Counted from the stretch's first letter, positions 44,590 to 55,815 are shown. The stretch: 64,000 nt of DNA from Eucommia ulmoides (GCA_016647705.1 CM028328.1:46866647-46930646); one strand, 5' to 3'. Notes: generated by a model from the letters alone, not told the origin. Translations and numbers: made by a program.

Positions 44590-45055
44590 TTTTGACCATC
44601 CCACAAAAAAAATAATAAAAAAGAAAAGAAAAGAAAAGGAAAAGGAAATTAAAAAAAGGGTGTAAAATTGGAAGAAGAAAAAATGGGACTGAAATTGAAA
44701 GAATTAAAATAAAGGGAGTGAAGTGAAAGATGAAAAAATCAGAAATAAGAAAATAAGGTGGAATTGAAAAAAGAGAAAAATAGAAGGGAAAATTGTGAAT
44801 AGAGAAAAAGTATGGGACCCCTCCTTTGGGGTCCAAACCGTAAGAGAGAAAGACAAAGAGGGAGGAGAGAGAGAGAGAGATCAGAGAAAGAGAGAGGAAT
44901 GAGAGAGAAATAAATCGGTGAGAGAGTGAAAGAGAGAAGAGAGAAAGGGAGAGAGAGAGGGTGTAGGCGTGGGGCCCGCCTGACCCGCTGCCTGCATAGC
45001 GTCAGCAAGAGAGAGAGAGAGGAGAGAGAGAGCGGAAGAGAGAGGGGTGGTGGGG
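44590..45055 (+). repeat. Purine-rich GA tract in H LTR
   Basis: About 460 bp with almost only A and G on the plus strand, passing from A-rich to GAGA-rich, broken by a small hairpin (ggacccc-tcctt-ggggtcc near 44816-44834) and a GC-rich patch (44972-45000). The partner tract is 51735-52250. It ends 250 bp upstream of the TATA box. Confidence 0.85.
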
Positions 45056-45305
45056 CCCTTGTCGGCGGGCGTGTGCAACACATCACAAAGAAAAAAAAAA
45101 TCAAAAACAGCCCAGCCTCTCCTATTCTGCCATGTGTCGAAAGGAAGCAGAACGGGTGCGTGTTCCTCAGGCGCCCAAAGCCCTAAAGTTATTTTTTGCA
45201 ATTTTCTTCTAAGTTTACCCTTTTCCAGTCCAATTGGGACTGGGGTTTGGTGGCCAGACCTAGTTTTTAGCGTTTCTTAAGTGTTTTTCACGCCCAATCT
45301 TCTCC

Positions 45306-45313
45306 TATAAATA
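45306..45313 (+). promoter_or_regulatory. TATA box of H 5' LTR
   Basis: tataaata in tctcctataaatagga. The 3' LTR copy is at 52517-52524 in the same context. Confidence 0.7.
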
Positions 45314-45545
45314 GGAACCTCCTCCTCCCACTTTATTCATTCAGAAAATAAGAGGAGCCACCCACTTTAGAAGAGTGATTCTCAAAACCCTTTCGGGAAG
45401 CCGTCTGCGAGAGAAAACAATACGGATATCGAGATTCTTGACCTAGAACATGTATGTTTTTCTAATTTTTAATTCTCCGTTCAGTTTTATTTCATTCTTT
45501 TCGCAAATTTAAATTTTTGCAAGTTTTATTTATTTATGTATTGTT

Positions 45546-45770
45546 GTCCGATGATCCGATGAAAACGTTGGGGTGGGTTTTTCACGCTTAAACTTAACCC
45601 CCGATCGTTAGATGAATGACGTTTTCATTATTTATTTTGTTTTGTTTTGTTTTGTTTATAAATTCATAAACACAAAAAAATAAAGTTGTCCGATGATTCG
45701 ATGAAAACATCGGGGTGAGTTTCTGGTGCTTAAACCTAACCCTCGATCGTTAGATGAAGGATGTTTTTAT
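45546..45770 (+). repeat. Duplicated module in H LTR
   Basis: Two copies (45546-45631 and 45688-45770) of a unit starting gtccgatgatycgatgaaaa, with cttaaacytaaccc and gatcgttagatgaa. They recur at about 52760-52840 and 52901-52985 and once in LTR I at 113-210. Confidence 0.82.
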
Positions 45771-46814
45771 TTTTTTTATTTTTCTGTATTTTCTTTATTT
45801 ATTTTGACTCTTGTTATCAAAACCCTAAAAAACAAAAACAAAAAATCAAAAAATAAAAAAATAAAAAAATAATAATAATAAAATCTTTTATTTGTGGAAA
45901 TTAATCCTTGCGAACCTTAAGTGAATCCGACGATTCGATAAATCGAGGGAGAGTTTTCTGTGACTTCGTTTCCATTCCCCGACGAGAGTGGAATTTAGAA
46001 ACAAATGGTTTTAGAAAATATCTTCCCTCGGTAAATTTTTCGTGGGATTTCTTTTAAAGTATCGAAAAGATTAATTTCAAAATTGTTTCTGCGAACCTCT
46101 CTCGATTCTCTTATCCATAGAATTTGAGGGAATTTCAAAACAGGATTTCTTTAAATTAATCGAACAAACTCAAAGTAGATTTTTTTCCATCCACTTAGCA
46201 TGTTTATTTCTCGTATCATTTAGACGGCATGTTCATGACACTTTCACCATTTACATTTTTCATACATATAATTTTTATTTTTATTATTTATTTATTTATT
46301 ATTATTTTTTCTTTCCGAATCCACGCTACTTTTTCACATCTAGTCATGACATGTGCACCACTTTTTTTTTTTTTTAATTAAATCATTGTCATATGTAATT
46401 ATATTAATTCATGTAGTGTTCCTTATTCGATTTCCGATATTCATATTAGTTTGTATTGACATATATAAATTAAATCGTTTAGTTTTTATAGTCACTTTTG
46501 CATAAAAAATAAAACTCATTTAGATGTTAGTTTTGCATTCATATTTTCAAATCTCATTCATCTATTTTAGTTTGCCTATTTAAATTAAAAAAGTCTCTTG
46601 GAAACATACATAAACCCTTCGGGGACCATCCTTGTCAAATCCTTAATATTCGATAAGAGGTTATACCGGGAGAACATTCTCAAAAATCCAAAAAACTTGT
46701 CTCACCTTATTTGTGATAAATGCCAAAAATATTTTATAAGAAGGGAATGATTTCAAAATAAAATAAAATACTCGAACTAAACTAATTGGACTTAATTGGA
46801 TATAAGGTACAATT

Positions 46815-46880
46815 TTTGGACAGGCGTCTTGGGGTGCCTAACACCTCCCCCGAGTATAACCGACCCCCGAGCCTTTAAAC
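46815..46880 (+). repeat. Conserved segment shared by H, I and B LTRs
   Basis: gcgtcttggggtgcctaaca and cccccgagtataaccgac. Counterparts lie at 54024-54075 (H 3' LTR), 43660-43720 (I) and 38555-38610 (B), always 230-350 bp before the LTR end. Confidence 0.78.
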
Positions 46881-47124
46881 GAATATTTGGTTTGACAGTG
46901 TTTTTTGGAGTCAATTTTTTACTTAGGCCTTTTAAACAGTTTTTCTAAAAATTTGATGACCTAGAACACCATTTACACCCAATGCTAGGTGGCGATTCCT
47001 TATTTTTTTAAAAACGGCCTAAGTATATCTTTTGAGAAAATCGGTGCTTTAAAAACCCCTCTATCCTTAAGCTTAATTATTATTTACTATTATTTTCCTC
47101 TTCGGAAAATCGGGGCGCGTCAGC

Positions 47125-47142
47125 TGGCGACTCCACTAGGGA
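47125..47142 (+). other. Primer binding-like site of gypsy H
   Basis: tggcgactccactaggga two bases after the 5' LTR. It starts with TGG; the form TGGCGACTCC is one I associate with Tat/Ogre elements. The tRNA is not assigned here. Confidence 0.65.
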
Positions 47143-47684
47143 ATGTTTAGAGGGTCAAGCCTAACATGTCCAAATAAGTCCTACCATTTCATGTCTGAAT
47201 GTTATATTTTATTTTGATATCTTTTCCTTATTTTTTGTAATAAGTTGTGATGTCTACTTCTTTTCTTTTCTTTATTTTCTCTCGGACTTTTATATTGTTA
47301 TAAACCCTCCGACACCAGTACGGTCGTCTTATATCCATATTATCCCCTTGGGATTCTATGATACAAGACGGGGGGTTTCATACTTGATGGATTGATGTTA
47401 TCTTAGGAAACCTTAAAAACCATACGAGTTCAAAGTTTCCATACCAACTAAGTAACGAAATAATTTTTATAAATATTTATCTATTTTGATCAGTCATTAT
47501 CAGAATTGAAAACTTCAAACTCAAATGGATTTTAAGGCTACCTAAGACCTACATGGACTAATAAATAGGCTTATTATAGAACAAAATAGAACGAGACAGG
47601 AAAATTAGTGCTAGAAAATAAATTTCGGTTCCCCCCATCCGAAGTCCGGTCTTTACTCGCAGCCAGGCCCAGACTCACTCCAGG
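47143..47684 (+). other. Gypsy H 5' leader
   Basis: About 540 bp before gag without reading frame or recognised motif. Confidence 0.55.
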
Positions 47685-49480
47685 ATGACATCAGAAAGTA
47701 ATCCCGAATCTTCCCTTGCAACCCAGATGGCTCGTATTCAAGAAACCAATGACATGCTGAGGAAAATGATCAATGAACTTAGCCGACCTCAGGAAGCGCC
47801 TGTTCCCCCGTCTAGTAGAACTCTCGTGACTGAATCACCAAATAGAAACCCTCCAAGTAACGAGATAGAGAACTACATGCTGAATCTGAACCATGCAGGC
47901 CTAAATTTCGCAGGATCAGTCTACTATCGACCCTAGATTGGCCCTCATCCTTTCGCCTACGGAGCACCAGTATAGCCAGGGGCATATCTATCAGGCTCCA
48001 CCCGAAGGTTTGGCCCCTCCCGCAGCCCAGATCTTCATCCACTCGGAGAGGGTCGTTGCTTCGTCGAACGATCTGAATGCTAATCAATCGGCCCCAGCCA
48101 TTAAAACAGCAAACAGAAACAAAGATGGACCCCCTTCAGCCTGGGTTCTGAAAATGGAAGAATTGGAGAAAATCATAGAAGAACTAAAAATGGAGAAGTC
48201 ATCCAGAAAAGTGACGTACAAGGAGCTATCAGCACCACCCTAGGTGGTGTATCCGAAAAACTTTGTAGTTCCGGAGTTCACGAAGTATGACGGTACTGGC
48301 CCCCCAGAATGGAATATCAGTGTCTACAAGGAGGAGTTGGGAGTTCATGCTCAGAATAAAGACCTTTGCCTGAAGATGTTCCGACGATCGTTGAAAGGAC
48401 CGGCTCTCAACTGGTATATGACCCTGGACTTGGCGTAGATTCAAACATTTGAAGATATGGTAGAGGCCTTTTGTGACCAGTATGTATACAATAAAGATTC
48501 CGCGCCAGACCGTAATACCCTATACCAGATACTGAAGAGAAAATATGAAAGCTTCCAATTTATACTGCCCGCTGGAGGGAAGAAGCTGCCAAAGTTGTCC
48601 CTAGGCTGAGCAAGGAGGCTCAATTGGAGATATTCAAGTCAATCCAGACGTCTCCGTTCTATCGAGCATAGTAATGACTTCCTTTGTCGATGCGATCAAA
48701 CAAGCCGATGTGATAGAAGAGAGAATAAGAAGTGGAAAGATTAAAAGGACCTCACCTGATCCGACTAAGAGGTCAGCCCCACCAAAGAAAAAATAAGATA
48801 AAGTAGATGTCGTTGTTTTCCCCCAGCAAACCCATTACCAGAACTACCCCCAAGCTTCATATCCCCAAAACTACCTAAACTAGAACAACCAATATCACAA
48901 CTATTCCCCTCAAAATCACCAAAGCCAACATTACCCCCGGAACCAACTCTATTCCCAAAGTCGTCCCTGCTATTACTAAAACGTACCTCCCCCTTACCAA
49001 AACCACACTCCTCAATATTATCCCCAAGCCTATCAAGCACCCTCTTACTATACATATTAGTCAAACCCGAATACCCAGCCTCAAATTCCTAACCACACCT
49101 AAAAGTCAGGAACCCAATACCACCAAGGCTCTTTACCTCGTGCTACTGGGGCAAACTTCTGGAACGATAACAATGAGTTGATAGACCTTCCGATCTCAAT
49201 CACTGAGTTATACCGGAGTTGTTTGAAGCAGGGGATGCTGACACCCCTTCCATCCTACGAAGTTAAACTTAGGAGTAAAGCAGCTTCTTCAAATGCTTTC
49301 TATGAATACCACTCGAGAACTAGAGAACATGCGATGGAGTAGTGCTTTTAGCTAAAGGACAAGATCTGAGAATTCATACGGACATTAGCCATCACGTTTC
49401 CTAAAAATCTTGAGACCGGTGCGCCAAACTGTCAGCAGAATCCGCTACCTGATAATGCACCTTCAAGGAGTGGGGAAGTC
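47685..49480 (+). pseudogene. Gypsy H gag (Tat/Ogre type), multiple stops
   Basis: Starts at ATG 47685 with a coiled-coil-like N-terminus (MARIQETNDMLRKMINEL). The retrotransposon gag core follows at about 48241-48720: FTKYDGTGPPEWNISVYKE, RSLKGPALNWYMTLD, FEDMVEAFCDQYVYN, WREEAAKVVP, EIFKSIQTSPFY. Next is a basic stretch and a Tyr/Pro/Gln-rich region (48830-49080). The C-terminal part reads LIDLPISITELYRSCLKQG (49160-49230) and a YHSRTREH-type segment (49300-49330). Frames change near 47935 and 48560, and stops are scattered. The order matches Tat-lineage gag, including the C-terminal LPxxxxxLYxxLxxxG motif. It would form the particle. Confidence 0.8.
48830..49080 (+). repeat. Tyr/Pro/Gln-rich low-complexity coding segment of H gag
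   Basis: Codons for Y, P, Q, N and H dominate (ctaccccc, ccaaaac, cactattc) with repeated short Y-P/Y-Q words. Several stops are present. Confidence 0.65.
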
Positions 49481-51085
49481 AATATTTAACAAAATATTGG
49501 TAGAGATGGGAGCGAGTCATGTGCCTGAGGCTCAATTTGAAAAATCTAAAGGCTGCAAAACCGATTTTTTTGTTTACTTTCAATTTACTAGGTGTTTTTG
49601 ATAAAATTGAGAAATCTTCATGTACTCACCTTTCCATTCCCGTTGATCTTTTGGATGGAAAATTATTTTCTCTGTAATGGCTTTTTAAATTTCAATAATG
49701 CAATATTGTTTATCCAAAACTGTGATTTAATGTTTGAATCTTACTATTTCAGGTACCCAAAATCATCTGCATATGTTGTATGTGATGTGACTGAGCGATG
49801 ATGCAAGTATATGATTTCAATACAGAGTTAGACTACGATCCAATGGGAATAGTAACAAAGAAAGGTTCTGTTCAGCCAAACAGTGGTAAGATCCAAAAGG
49901 CCCTCTAACCAAATTCGACAGCAATTCCAGAGTACCGGAATATTAGAAAATCAAGATTGGCTTTCATTGCCCTGGCGATGCTTTGATATGTTGTTGCAAG
50001 CTGATCAAACCGTTTTCGGTGGTCCTTCAGTGATTTGATAAAACCGGGTGTAAATATCCTGGTTCGCCTGCTATTAGACCCAATGGCGAAAAGGAAACAC
50101 AATCATCCCAGGTCAATTATCCCAATATAGAAGCTCAAATGTTGCAAGAAGATCTCAATTTGCAAAGAAGATCCAATTCATTTTAAGCTCGGTTGCTCCT
50201 AAAGCATTGTAAGTTCAATTATTTATTTAAAAAAAAAAAGTGGGGTAACCGAGCAAGAAGCGCTGCTGCAAATGTGGAAGAGATTTGAAGAAAAAATAAA
50301 GAAGATAGATTGATTTGTTCAAGTTTTCCACCTCGATCCAAATTGGCAGGAAAACGATATTTTTCGGTATCAGAACTTGAAAGATTTGAATGAAATCATA
50401 ATTTGTGAAAAGAAACATTGGTTGTGGTCTGGAAATGTATTGGAACTGTATTCCTCTGCAATCCAACTCAAGATCTCACAGAAAATCATATCGGGCATTA
50501 AAGGTACTCGTTTTAGTAATTTTTTACATTTGCCTATTTTTTTAGACTAAATCAGTTTTGTAGGACTTGAGAAAATACAGAGTAAGTAGGAGTATTAAAA
50601 CCCCAAGCATCGAATCACCTAGAAATTTGAAAAGACAAGAATCCAGTCGAGCAAGCTAAGGAGACCTTGATGAAGTATGTTGGACTCTCCCATGAGTTGA
50701 AAAATGAAATATCGGAAGTAAAAAAAAAAAAAAAAGCTCTTATTGAATCACCCCGAGGCATGTCGATCCTTGAGTTGAAAAAAGAAGCTACTAAAATCAA
50801 ATAGAAGAATCTCTCGATATCACTCCGATCCAAGCACCATCAGCCGAAGCGATTACGGCCGAAAAGGGGGAACAGAATTGTGAGTCATCAAAGGTAACAA
50901 ATTTCAGACTAAATTTTTATGTTTATCCACTTACAGGAATCTCAAAGGGACTAGAAGTATGAATTTCCCTATCACTAGGACTTCTTACCTTCCGACTCGA
51001 GTTGGAGACTCTTATTGCTGAAAACTCAGAAGCTCTAAATGAGCATTCAAGTATGCGTTTTATCCTGAAAGGGGCGTCTAGTTAA
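49481..51085 (+). other. Unidentified region of gypsy H with intron-like signals
   Basis: No pol or other family is recognisable. Several places look like splice junctions: a pyrimidine-rich end actatttcag before gtacccaaaat (49740-49760); ggtactcg...ttttgtag before gacttgag (about 50504-50565); ggtaacaaattt...cttacag before gaatctc (about 50893-50938). Short open stretches lie between them. A captured host gene fragment is possible but not shown. Confidence 0.4.
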
Positions 51086-51295
51086 CTATGCTAAACCTAA
51101 TCCTCGGCATAATGCTAAGGTACGTAGGCAACCTGAAAAGGTTCGCTCATCCGAGAGTTGCCCCAGCCAAAGGCTGGGGCACATTTTATATCTTTGCTCT
51201 CTCATTTTTACCTAGCCACAAGCTGGGGCATATTTTATATCTTTGGACTTTCTTTTGTCCCCAGCCAAGTGGTTTAGGGCTTGAGTTATTTTTAG
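51086..51295 (+). other. Gypsy H spacer modules
   Basis: One copy of the cgtaggcaacc module (51088-51150), then a perfect hairpin ccccagcc-aaa-ggctgggg (51161-51179) followed by cacattttatatctttg, and two decayed copies of that unit up to 51295. Confidence 0.75.
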
Positions 51296-51297
51296 AT

Positions 51298-51600
51298 TAC
51301 TCTAAACGATCCTCTAAATAGACACTGTTCGTCATGAGTATCGTCACTAGTCATTCTTTATTTACTCTAAACAGACAATTGTTCATCATGAGTATCATCA
51401 TGAGTCTCTTTTTTCCATTACTCTAAACGATCCTCTAAACGGACAATTGTTCATCATGAGTCTCTTTTTTTCATTACTCTAAATGATCCTCTAAACGGAA
51501 AATTGTTCGCCATGAGTATCATCATGAGATATTCTTTTATCACTCTAAACGATCCTCTAAACAGATATTTTTTCGTCATGAGTATCGTCATGAGTTATTT
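51298..51600 (+). repeat. Tandem repeat upstream of H polypurine tract
   Basis: About five units of 50-75 bp built from actctaaacgatcctctaaa, acaattgttc and gtcatgagtatcrtcatgag. Some units lack the middle part. Confidence 0.88.
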
Positions 51601-51668
51601 TACTTGTTCTATTGCCAAAAAATCATTTTTTGAAAAAATGGGACGCTCAAAATGACGTGGTCTTTTAT

Positions 51669-51701
51669 CTTTGTCAAGCGAGTGGAACTCGCATGACAAA
51701 G
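51669..51701 (+). other. Hairpin next to H polypurine tract
   Basis: ctttgtca-a-gcgag-tggaa-ctcgc-a-tgacaaag: perfect 8-bp outer and 5-bp inner stems with one mismatch pair between. Its 3' arm overlaps the purine tract. Confidence 0.88.
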
Positions 51702-51710
51702 AGGAGCAGC
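51698..51710 (+). other. Gypsy H polypurine tract
   Basis: aaagaggagcagc directly before the 3' LTR; B has aaagaggggcag in the same place. Confidence 0.82.
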
Positions 51711-54323
51711 TATAGATACGACATTTTGACCGTCCCACAAAAAAAATAATAAAAAAAAATGAAATTAAAAAAAGGGTGTGAAATGAGAAGAAGAAAAAAT
51801 GGGACTGAAATTGAAAAAATGTAAAATAAAGTTAGTGAAGTGAAAGAGGAGAAAATCATAAAGAAGGAAATGGGGTGGAATTGAAAGAAGAGAAAAATGG
51901 AGAGGAAAATTGTGAATAGAGAAAAAGTGTAGGACCCCCCCTTTGGGGTCCAAACCGTAAGAGAGAAGAGAAAAAGAGAGAGAGGGAGCAGAGAGAGAGA
52001 TCAAAGAAAGAGAGAGGAATGAGAGAGAGAGAGAAATCGGTGAGAAAGTGAGAGAGAAGAGAGAAAGGGAGAGAGGAATGAGAGAGAAAGAGACATAGAG
52101 ATCAAAGAAAGAGAAAGCAAAAAAGAGAAAGAGAGATAAGAGAGAGAGGAGGAGGAGGGTACAGGCGTGGGGCCCGCCTGACCCGTTGCCTGCACAGCGC
52201 CAACAAAAGATAGAGAGAGGAGAAAGAGCTGAAGAGACAGGGGTGGTGGGGCCCCTATTGGCGGGCATGTGCAAAAAAATAAAAAATAAAAAAATAAAAA
52301 TAAAAGCTAAACAGCCCAGTTTCTCCTCTTCTACCACGTGTCACCGTCTTAAAGGTGGCGGAATGGGCGCGTGTTCCTCACGCGCCTGAAGCCCTAAAGT
52401 TATTTTTTGCCCTTTTCTTCCAAGTTTACCCTTTCCCAGTTCAATTGGGATTGGGGTATGACAGCCAGACCTAGTTTTTACGATTTCTTAAGTGTTTTTC
52501 ATACTCAATCTTCTCCTATAAATAGAACCCCCCTCCTCCCACTTTATTCATTCAGAAATGGAAAGGAGCCACCCCTTTTAGAAGAGTGATTCTCAAAGCC
52601 CTTTCGGGAAGCCATCTGCGAGAGAAGAAAATACGGATATCGAGCTTCTTGACCTAGAACAAGTATGTTTTTCTAATTTTTAATTCTTCTTTCTGTTTTA
52701 TTTTATTCTTTTCACAAATTTAAATTTCTGCAAATTTTATTTATTTATTTATGTATTGTCGTCCGATGATCCGATGAAAATATCGGGGTGGGTTTCTCAC
52801 GCTTAAACTTAACCCCCGATCGTTAGGTGAAGGACGTTTTCATTATTTATTTTATTTTGTTTTATTTTGTTTATAAATTCATAAACACAAAAAATAAAGT
52901 CATACGATGATTCGATGAAAACATCGGGGTAAGTTTCTCATGCTTAAACCTAACCCTCGATTGTTAGGTGAAGGATGTTTTTATTTTTTTTATTTTTCTG
53001 TATCTTCTTTATTTATTTTTACTCTTGTTATCAAAACCCTAAAAAACAAAATCAAAAATCAAAATCAAAAAAATCAAAAAAATAAAATAATAAAATCTTT
53101 TATTTGTGGAAATTAATCTTTGCGAACCTTAAAGTGAATCTGACGATTCGATAAATCGTAGGAGAGTTTTTCGTGACCTCATTTCCATTCCCCGACCCAA
53201 GTGGAATTTAGAAACGAATGGTTTTAGGAAATCTCTTCCCTCAGTAAATTTTTCGTGGGATTTCTTTTAAAGTATCAAAAAGATTAATTTCAAAATTGTT
53301 TCTGCGAACCTCCCTCGATTCTCATATCCATAGAATTTGAGGGAATTTCAAAACAGGGTTTCTTTAAATTAATCAAGCAAACTCAAAGTAGATTTTTTTG
53401 CATCCACTTAGCATGTTTATTTCTCATATTATTTAGACCGTATGTTTAGGACACTTTCACCACTTACATTTTTCATTCATATAGTTTTTGTTTTTAGTTT
53501 TTTATTTTTTTTCTTTCCGAATCCATGCTACTTTTTCACATCTAATCATGACACGTGGACCACTTTTTTTTTTTTTAGTTAAATTATAGTCACGCATAAT
53601 CACATTAATTCACGTAGTGTTCCTTATTCGATTTCCCGTATTCATATTAGTTTGCATTGACATATATAAATTAAATCGTTTAGTTTTTTTAGTCACTTTT
53701 GCATAAAAAATAAAACTCATTTAGATGTTAGTTTTGCATTCATATTTTCAAATCTCATTCATTTATTTTAGTTTGCCTATTTAAATTAAAAAAGTCTATC
53801 GGAAACATACATAAACCCCCCCGGGGACCATCCTTGTCGAATCCTTAATATTCGATAAGAGGTTATACCGAGGGAACATTCCCAAAAATCCAAAAACTTG
53901 TCTCACCTTATTTGTGAAAAATACCAAAAAGATTTTATAAGAAGGGAATGATTTCAAAATAAAATAAAACACTTGGACTAAATTATTTTAACTTAATTGG
54001 ATATAAGGTACCATTTTTGGACGAGCGTCTTGGGGTGCCTAATATCTTCCCCGAGCGTAATCGACCCCCGAGCCTTTAAATGAATCTTTGGTTTGACCGT
54101 GTTTTTTGGAGTCAATTTATTACTTAGGCCTTTTAAACTATTTTTCTAAAAATTCGGTGACTTAGCATACCATTTAAACCCAATGCTAGGTGACGACTCC
54201 TTATTTTTTTAAAAACGGCCTAAGTATATCTTTTGAGAAAATCTGCGCTTTAAAAATCCCTCTCTACTTAAACTTAATTATTATTTACTATTATATTCTT
54301 CTTCAGAAAATTGAGGCGCATCA
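51711..54323 (+). repeat. Gypsy H 3' LTR
   Basis: 2613 bp, tatagatacgac to ggcgcatca. The terminal TG has mutated to TA. Confidence 0.9.
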
Positions 54324-54328
54324 CACCG
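54324..54328. repeat. Target-site duplication of gypsy H, right copy (CACCG)
   Basis: Exact repeat of 44572-44576. Confidence 0.92.
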
Positions 54329-55181
54329 ACTAGTAATGAAATTGTGAGTCCGATGCAACAAATGATCAAGCCAAACAAGTAAGCCAATCAAGCTGCTAGG
54401 TACTACCCAAACCATCAGTGTATTTGCCACGATTTTGGAGCTTCGTAGGATTTACCATTTATTGTAACACCGAAAGTACCATTTCATCTAAGCCTTCTTG
54501 ATGAAACATTTGCAATGTCACTGATATTATCGCCAAAATCTATCGCACGCGATCTTATACGCGACATAAACAATTTGTAGCGCTGTGTTACTGTTCACGC
54601 AACTCAACGCCACCATTCAAGCCCTAGCCATGTTAGTGTCGATTCAACACCGTATGGAGACAACTCGGAGCCACCTGGAAGCCACACTGCTAGTAGCTCA
54701 ATGCCATGTCAGTTGCCATGCCATCCGCCACGTCGTCGAAGCACCGCTAGATCAATTGCCACCTCAACTGACACATTACCACTTGTCTCCACGTCATCAT
54801 AAACATCAAGCTATAAGTGCCACATAAATACCTACAATGTCACTTTGGTCAAAGGGTTTTCCGATTTAGTAGTGGTCAATCGTTTCTTTTTTATCGGTTT
54901 TTATGATTCGAATATTGATTTTTAGACAATTTAAGCATTTTGAATCCATTTGTTTCCTCTGTTTACTCAAATTCGAATCATAAAATATATTTTCATTTAT
55001 ATTGTTTGTTTATTTTACCAAATTCTATTGTCCAATTCAATAGTTAATTAATCGGCTCTTTACAATAATAGACCAATTCCTGGATAATTTCAAAATTTTG
55101 AATCCATTCGCAGTATTTGTTTTGTTAGATTCACATCATACAGTATATTTCTTTGCTTATTGTTGATCCAATTCAACAAAG
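54329..55181 (+). other. Copia G segment, probably decayed gag, unrecognised
   Basis: By position this should be the gag of copia G. It has a GC-richer, repeat-like patch (54590-54800, many gccatg/gccac words) and an AT-rich second half. I found no gag or zinc-knuckle motif. Confidence 0.4.
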
Positions 55182-55815
55182 ATGTCCAAGGGTTGTTATT
55201 TTCTTATTCTTCTTGCTGCCAATAAGGGTTCCGATCATGTCTTTATTGTTGCTTCCGTCTCTATTAGGGATATAGCTTCGATCTTCAACCATTTTCTCTC
55301 CAATTTCAGTAAACGCATTTCTCCTACCCTTTTATTTACTATATGCAATTCTTCTTGGTTTTTTGATTTTGCCTATTGTAATCATATAACTTTTGATCCC
55401 AAGATAATCTCATCCAAATTATCTTCTATGAATTCTTCTACCATTGATACTGCTAATGGTTCTCGTATGCGTCTTAGTCATACTGGTCAGATTTATACTT
55501 TACATCTTTCTATTTCTGACCCGTATTTAATCTAGAAACTTACTTTAAATCACTTATTTGTTGGACAATTCTATGAATTGGGACTTGAAATGATATTTTG
55601 CAATAGTTGTTGTCGTGTATTGGATTCTCGGACAAAAAAAAAAAAACTTGGTCCTGGCCGTAAAATTGGATGTCTATTTGAGCTCAGTAGTTTGCACCTT
55701 CTAACTCAAGCCCTACAACCACCACCCCATGTCCCTTCATCAACTTGTACAACCTCGCCGCTACCACCACCATCCTCAGTATCATCATCCTTATCACTAT
55801 AACCATCATCCTCTT
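55182..55815 (+). pseudogene. Copia G protease and GAG-pre-integrase, first part
   Basis: WFFDFAYCNHIT near residue 65 is the copia protease site, with D-F-A in place of D-S-G, so the catalytic triad is broken. Then STIDTANGSRMRLSHTG, a stop, KLTLNHLFVGQFYELGLEM and LGPGRKIGCLFELSSL, which is the usual copia passage from protease into GAG-pre-integrase. A Ser/Pro-rich low-complexity stretch follows and is cut at 55815 by the solo LTR; the domain resumes at 57985. The start at 55182 is just the first ATG in frame. Confidence 0.82.
55811..55815. repeat. Target-site duplication of solo LTR, left copy (CTCTT)
   Basis: Right copy CTCCT at 57924-57928 (4 of 5). Both sides lie in a TCC-rich coding repeat, which makes chance similarity more likely. 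Confidence 0.5.

Larger units (their letters stand above)
44577..47122 (+). repeat. Gypsy H 5' LTR
   Basis: 2546 bp, tgtagacacgac to ggggcgcgtca. It aligns throughout with 51711-54323. Confidence 0.9.
44577..54323 (+). mobile_element. Tat/Ogre-like gypsy element H, no pol
   Basis: 9747 bp. LTRs 44577-47122 and 51711-54323, perfect CACCG duplication, primer-binding-like site 47125-47142, hairpin and polypurine tract 51669-51710. The internal part holds a broken gag (47685-49480), then about 1.6 kb of unidentified sequence and a spacer with the same modules as B. No protease, RT, RNase H or integrase can be recognised, so mobilisation would have needed a related element. Confidence 0.88.

Noticed and set aside
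44549..45201. Overlapping open frames on both strands in the GA-rich part of the H LTR, and again at 51765-52337
   Set aside because: They follow from the low-complexity GA/CT tract, which lacks stops, and are rich in Ser/Leu/Phe or Arg/Glu only. They lie in LTR promoter sequence.
51298..51600. Regularly spaced repeats resembling a CRISPR array
   Set aside because: Units are adjacent and degenerate, without unique spacers, and the context is a plant retrotransposon.
54585..54827. Open frame of 80 codons in copia G, His/Ala/Leu-rich
   Set aside because: Composition follows from gccatg/gccac repeats; it has no gag motif and no support as a separate gene.
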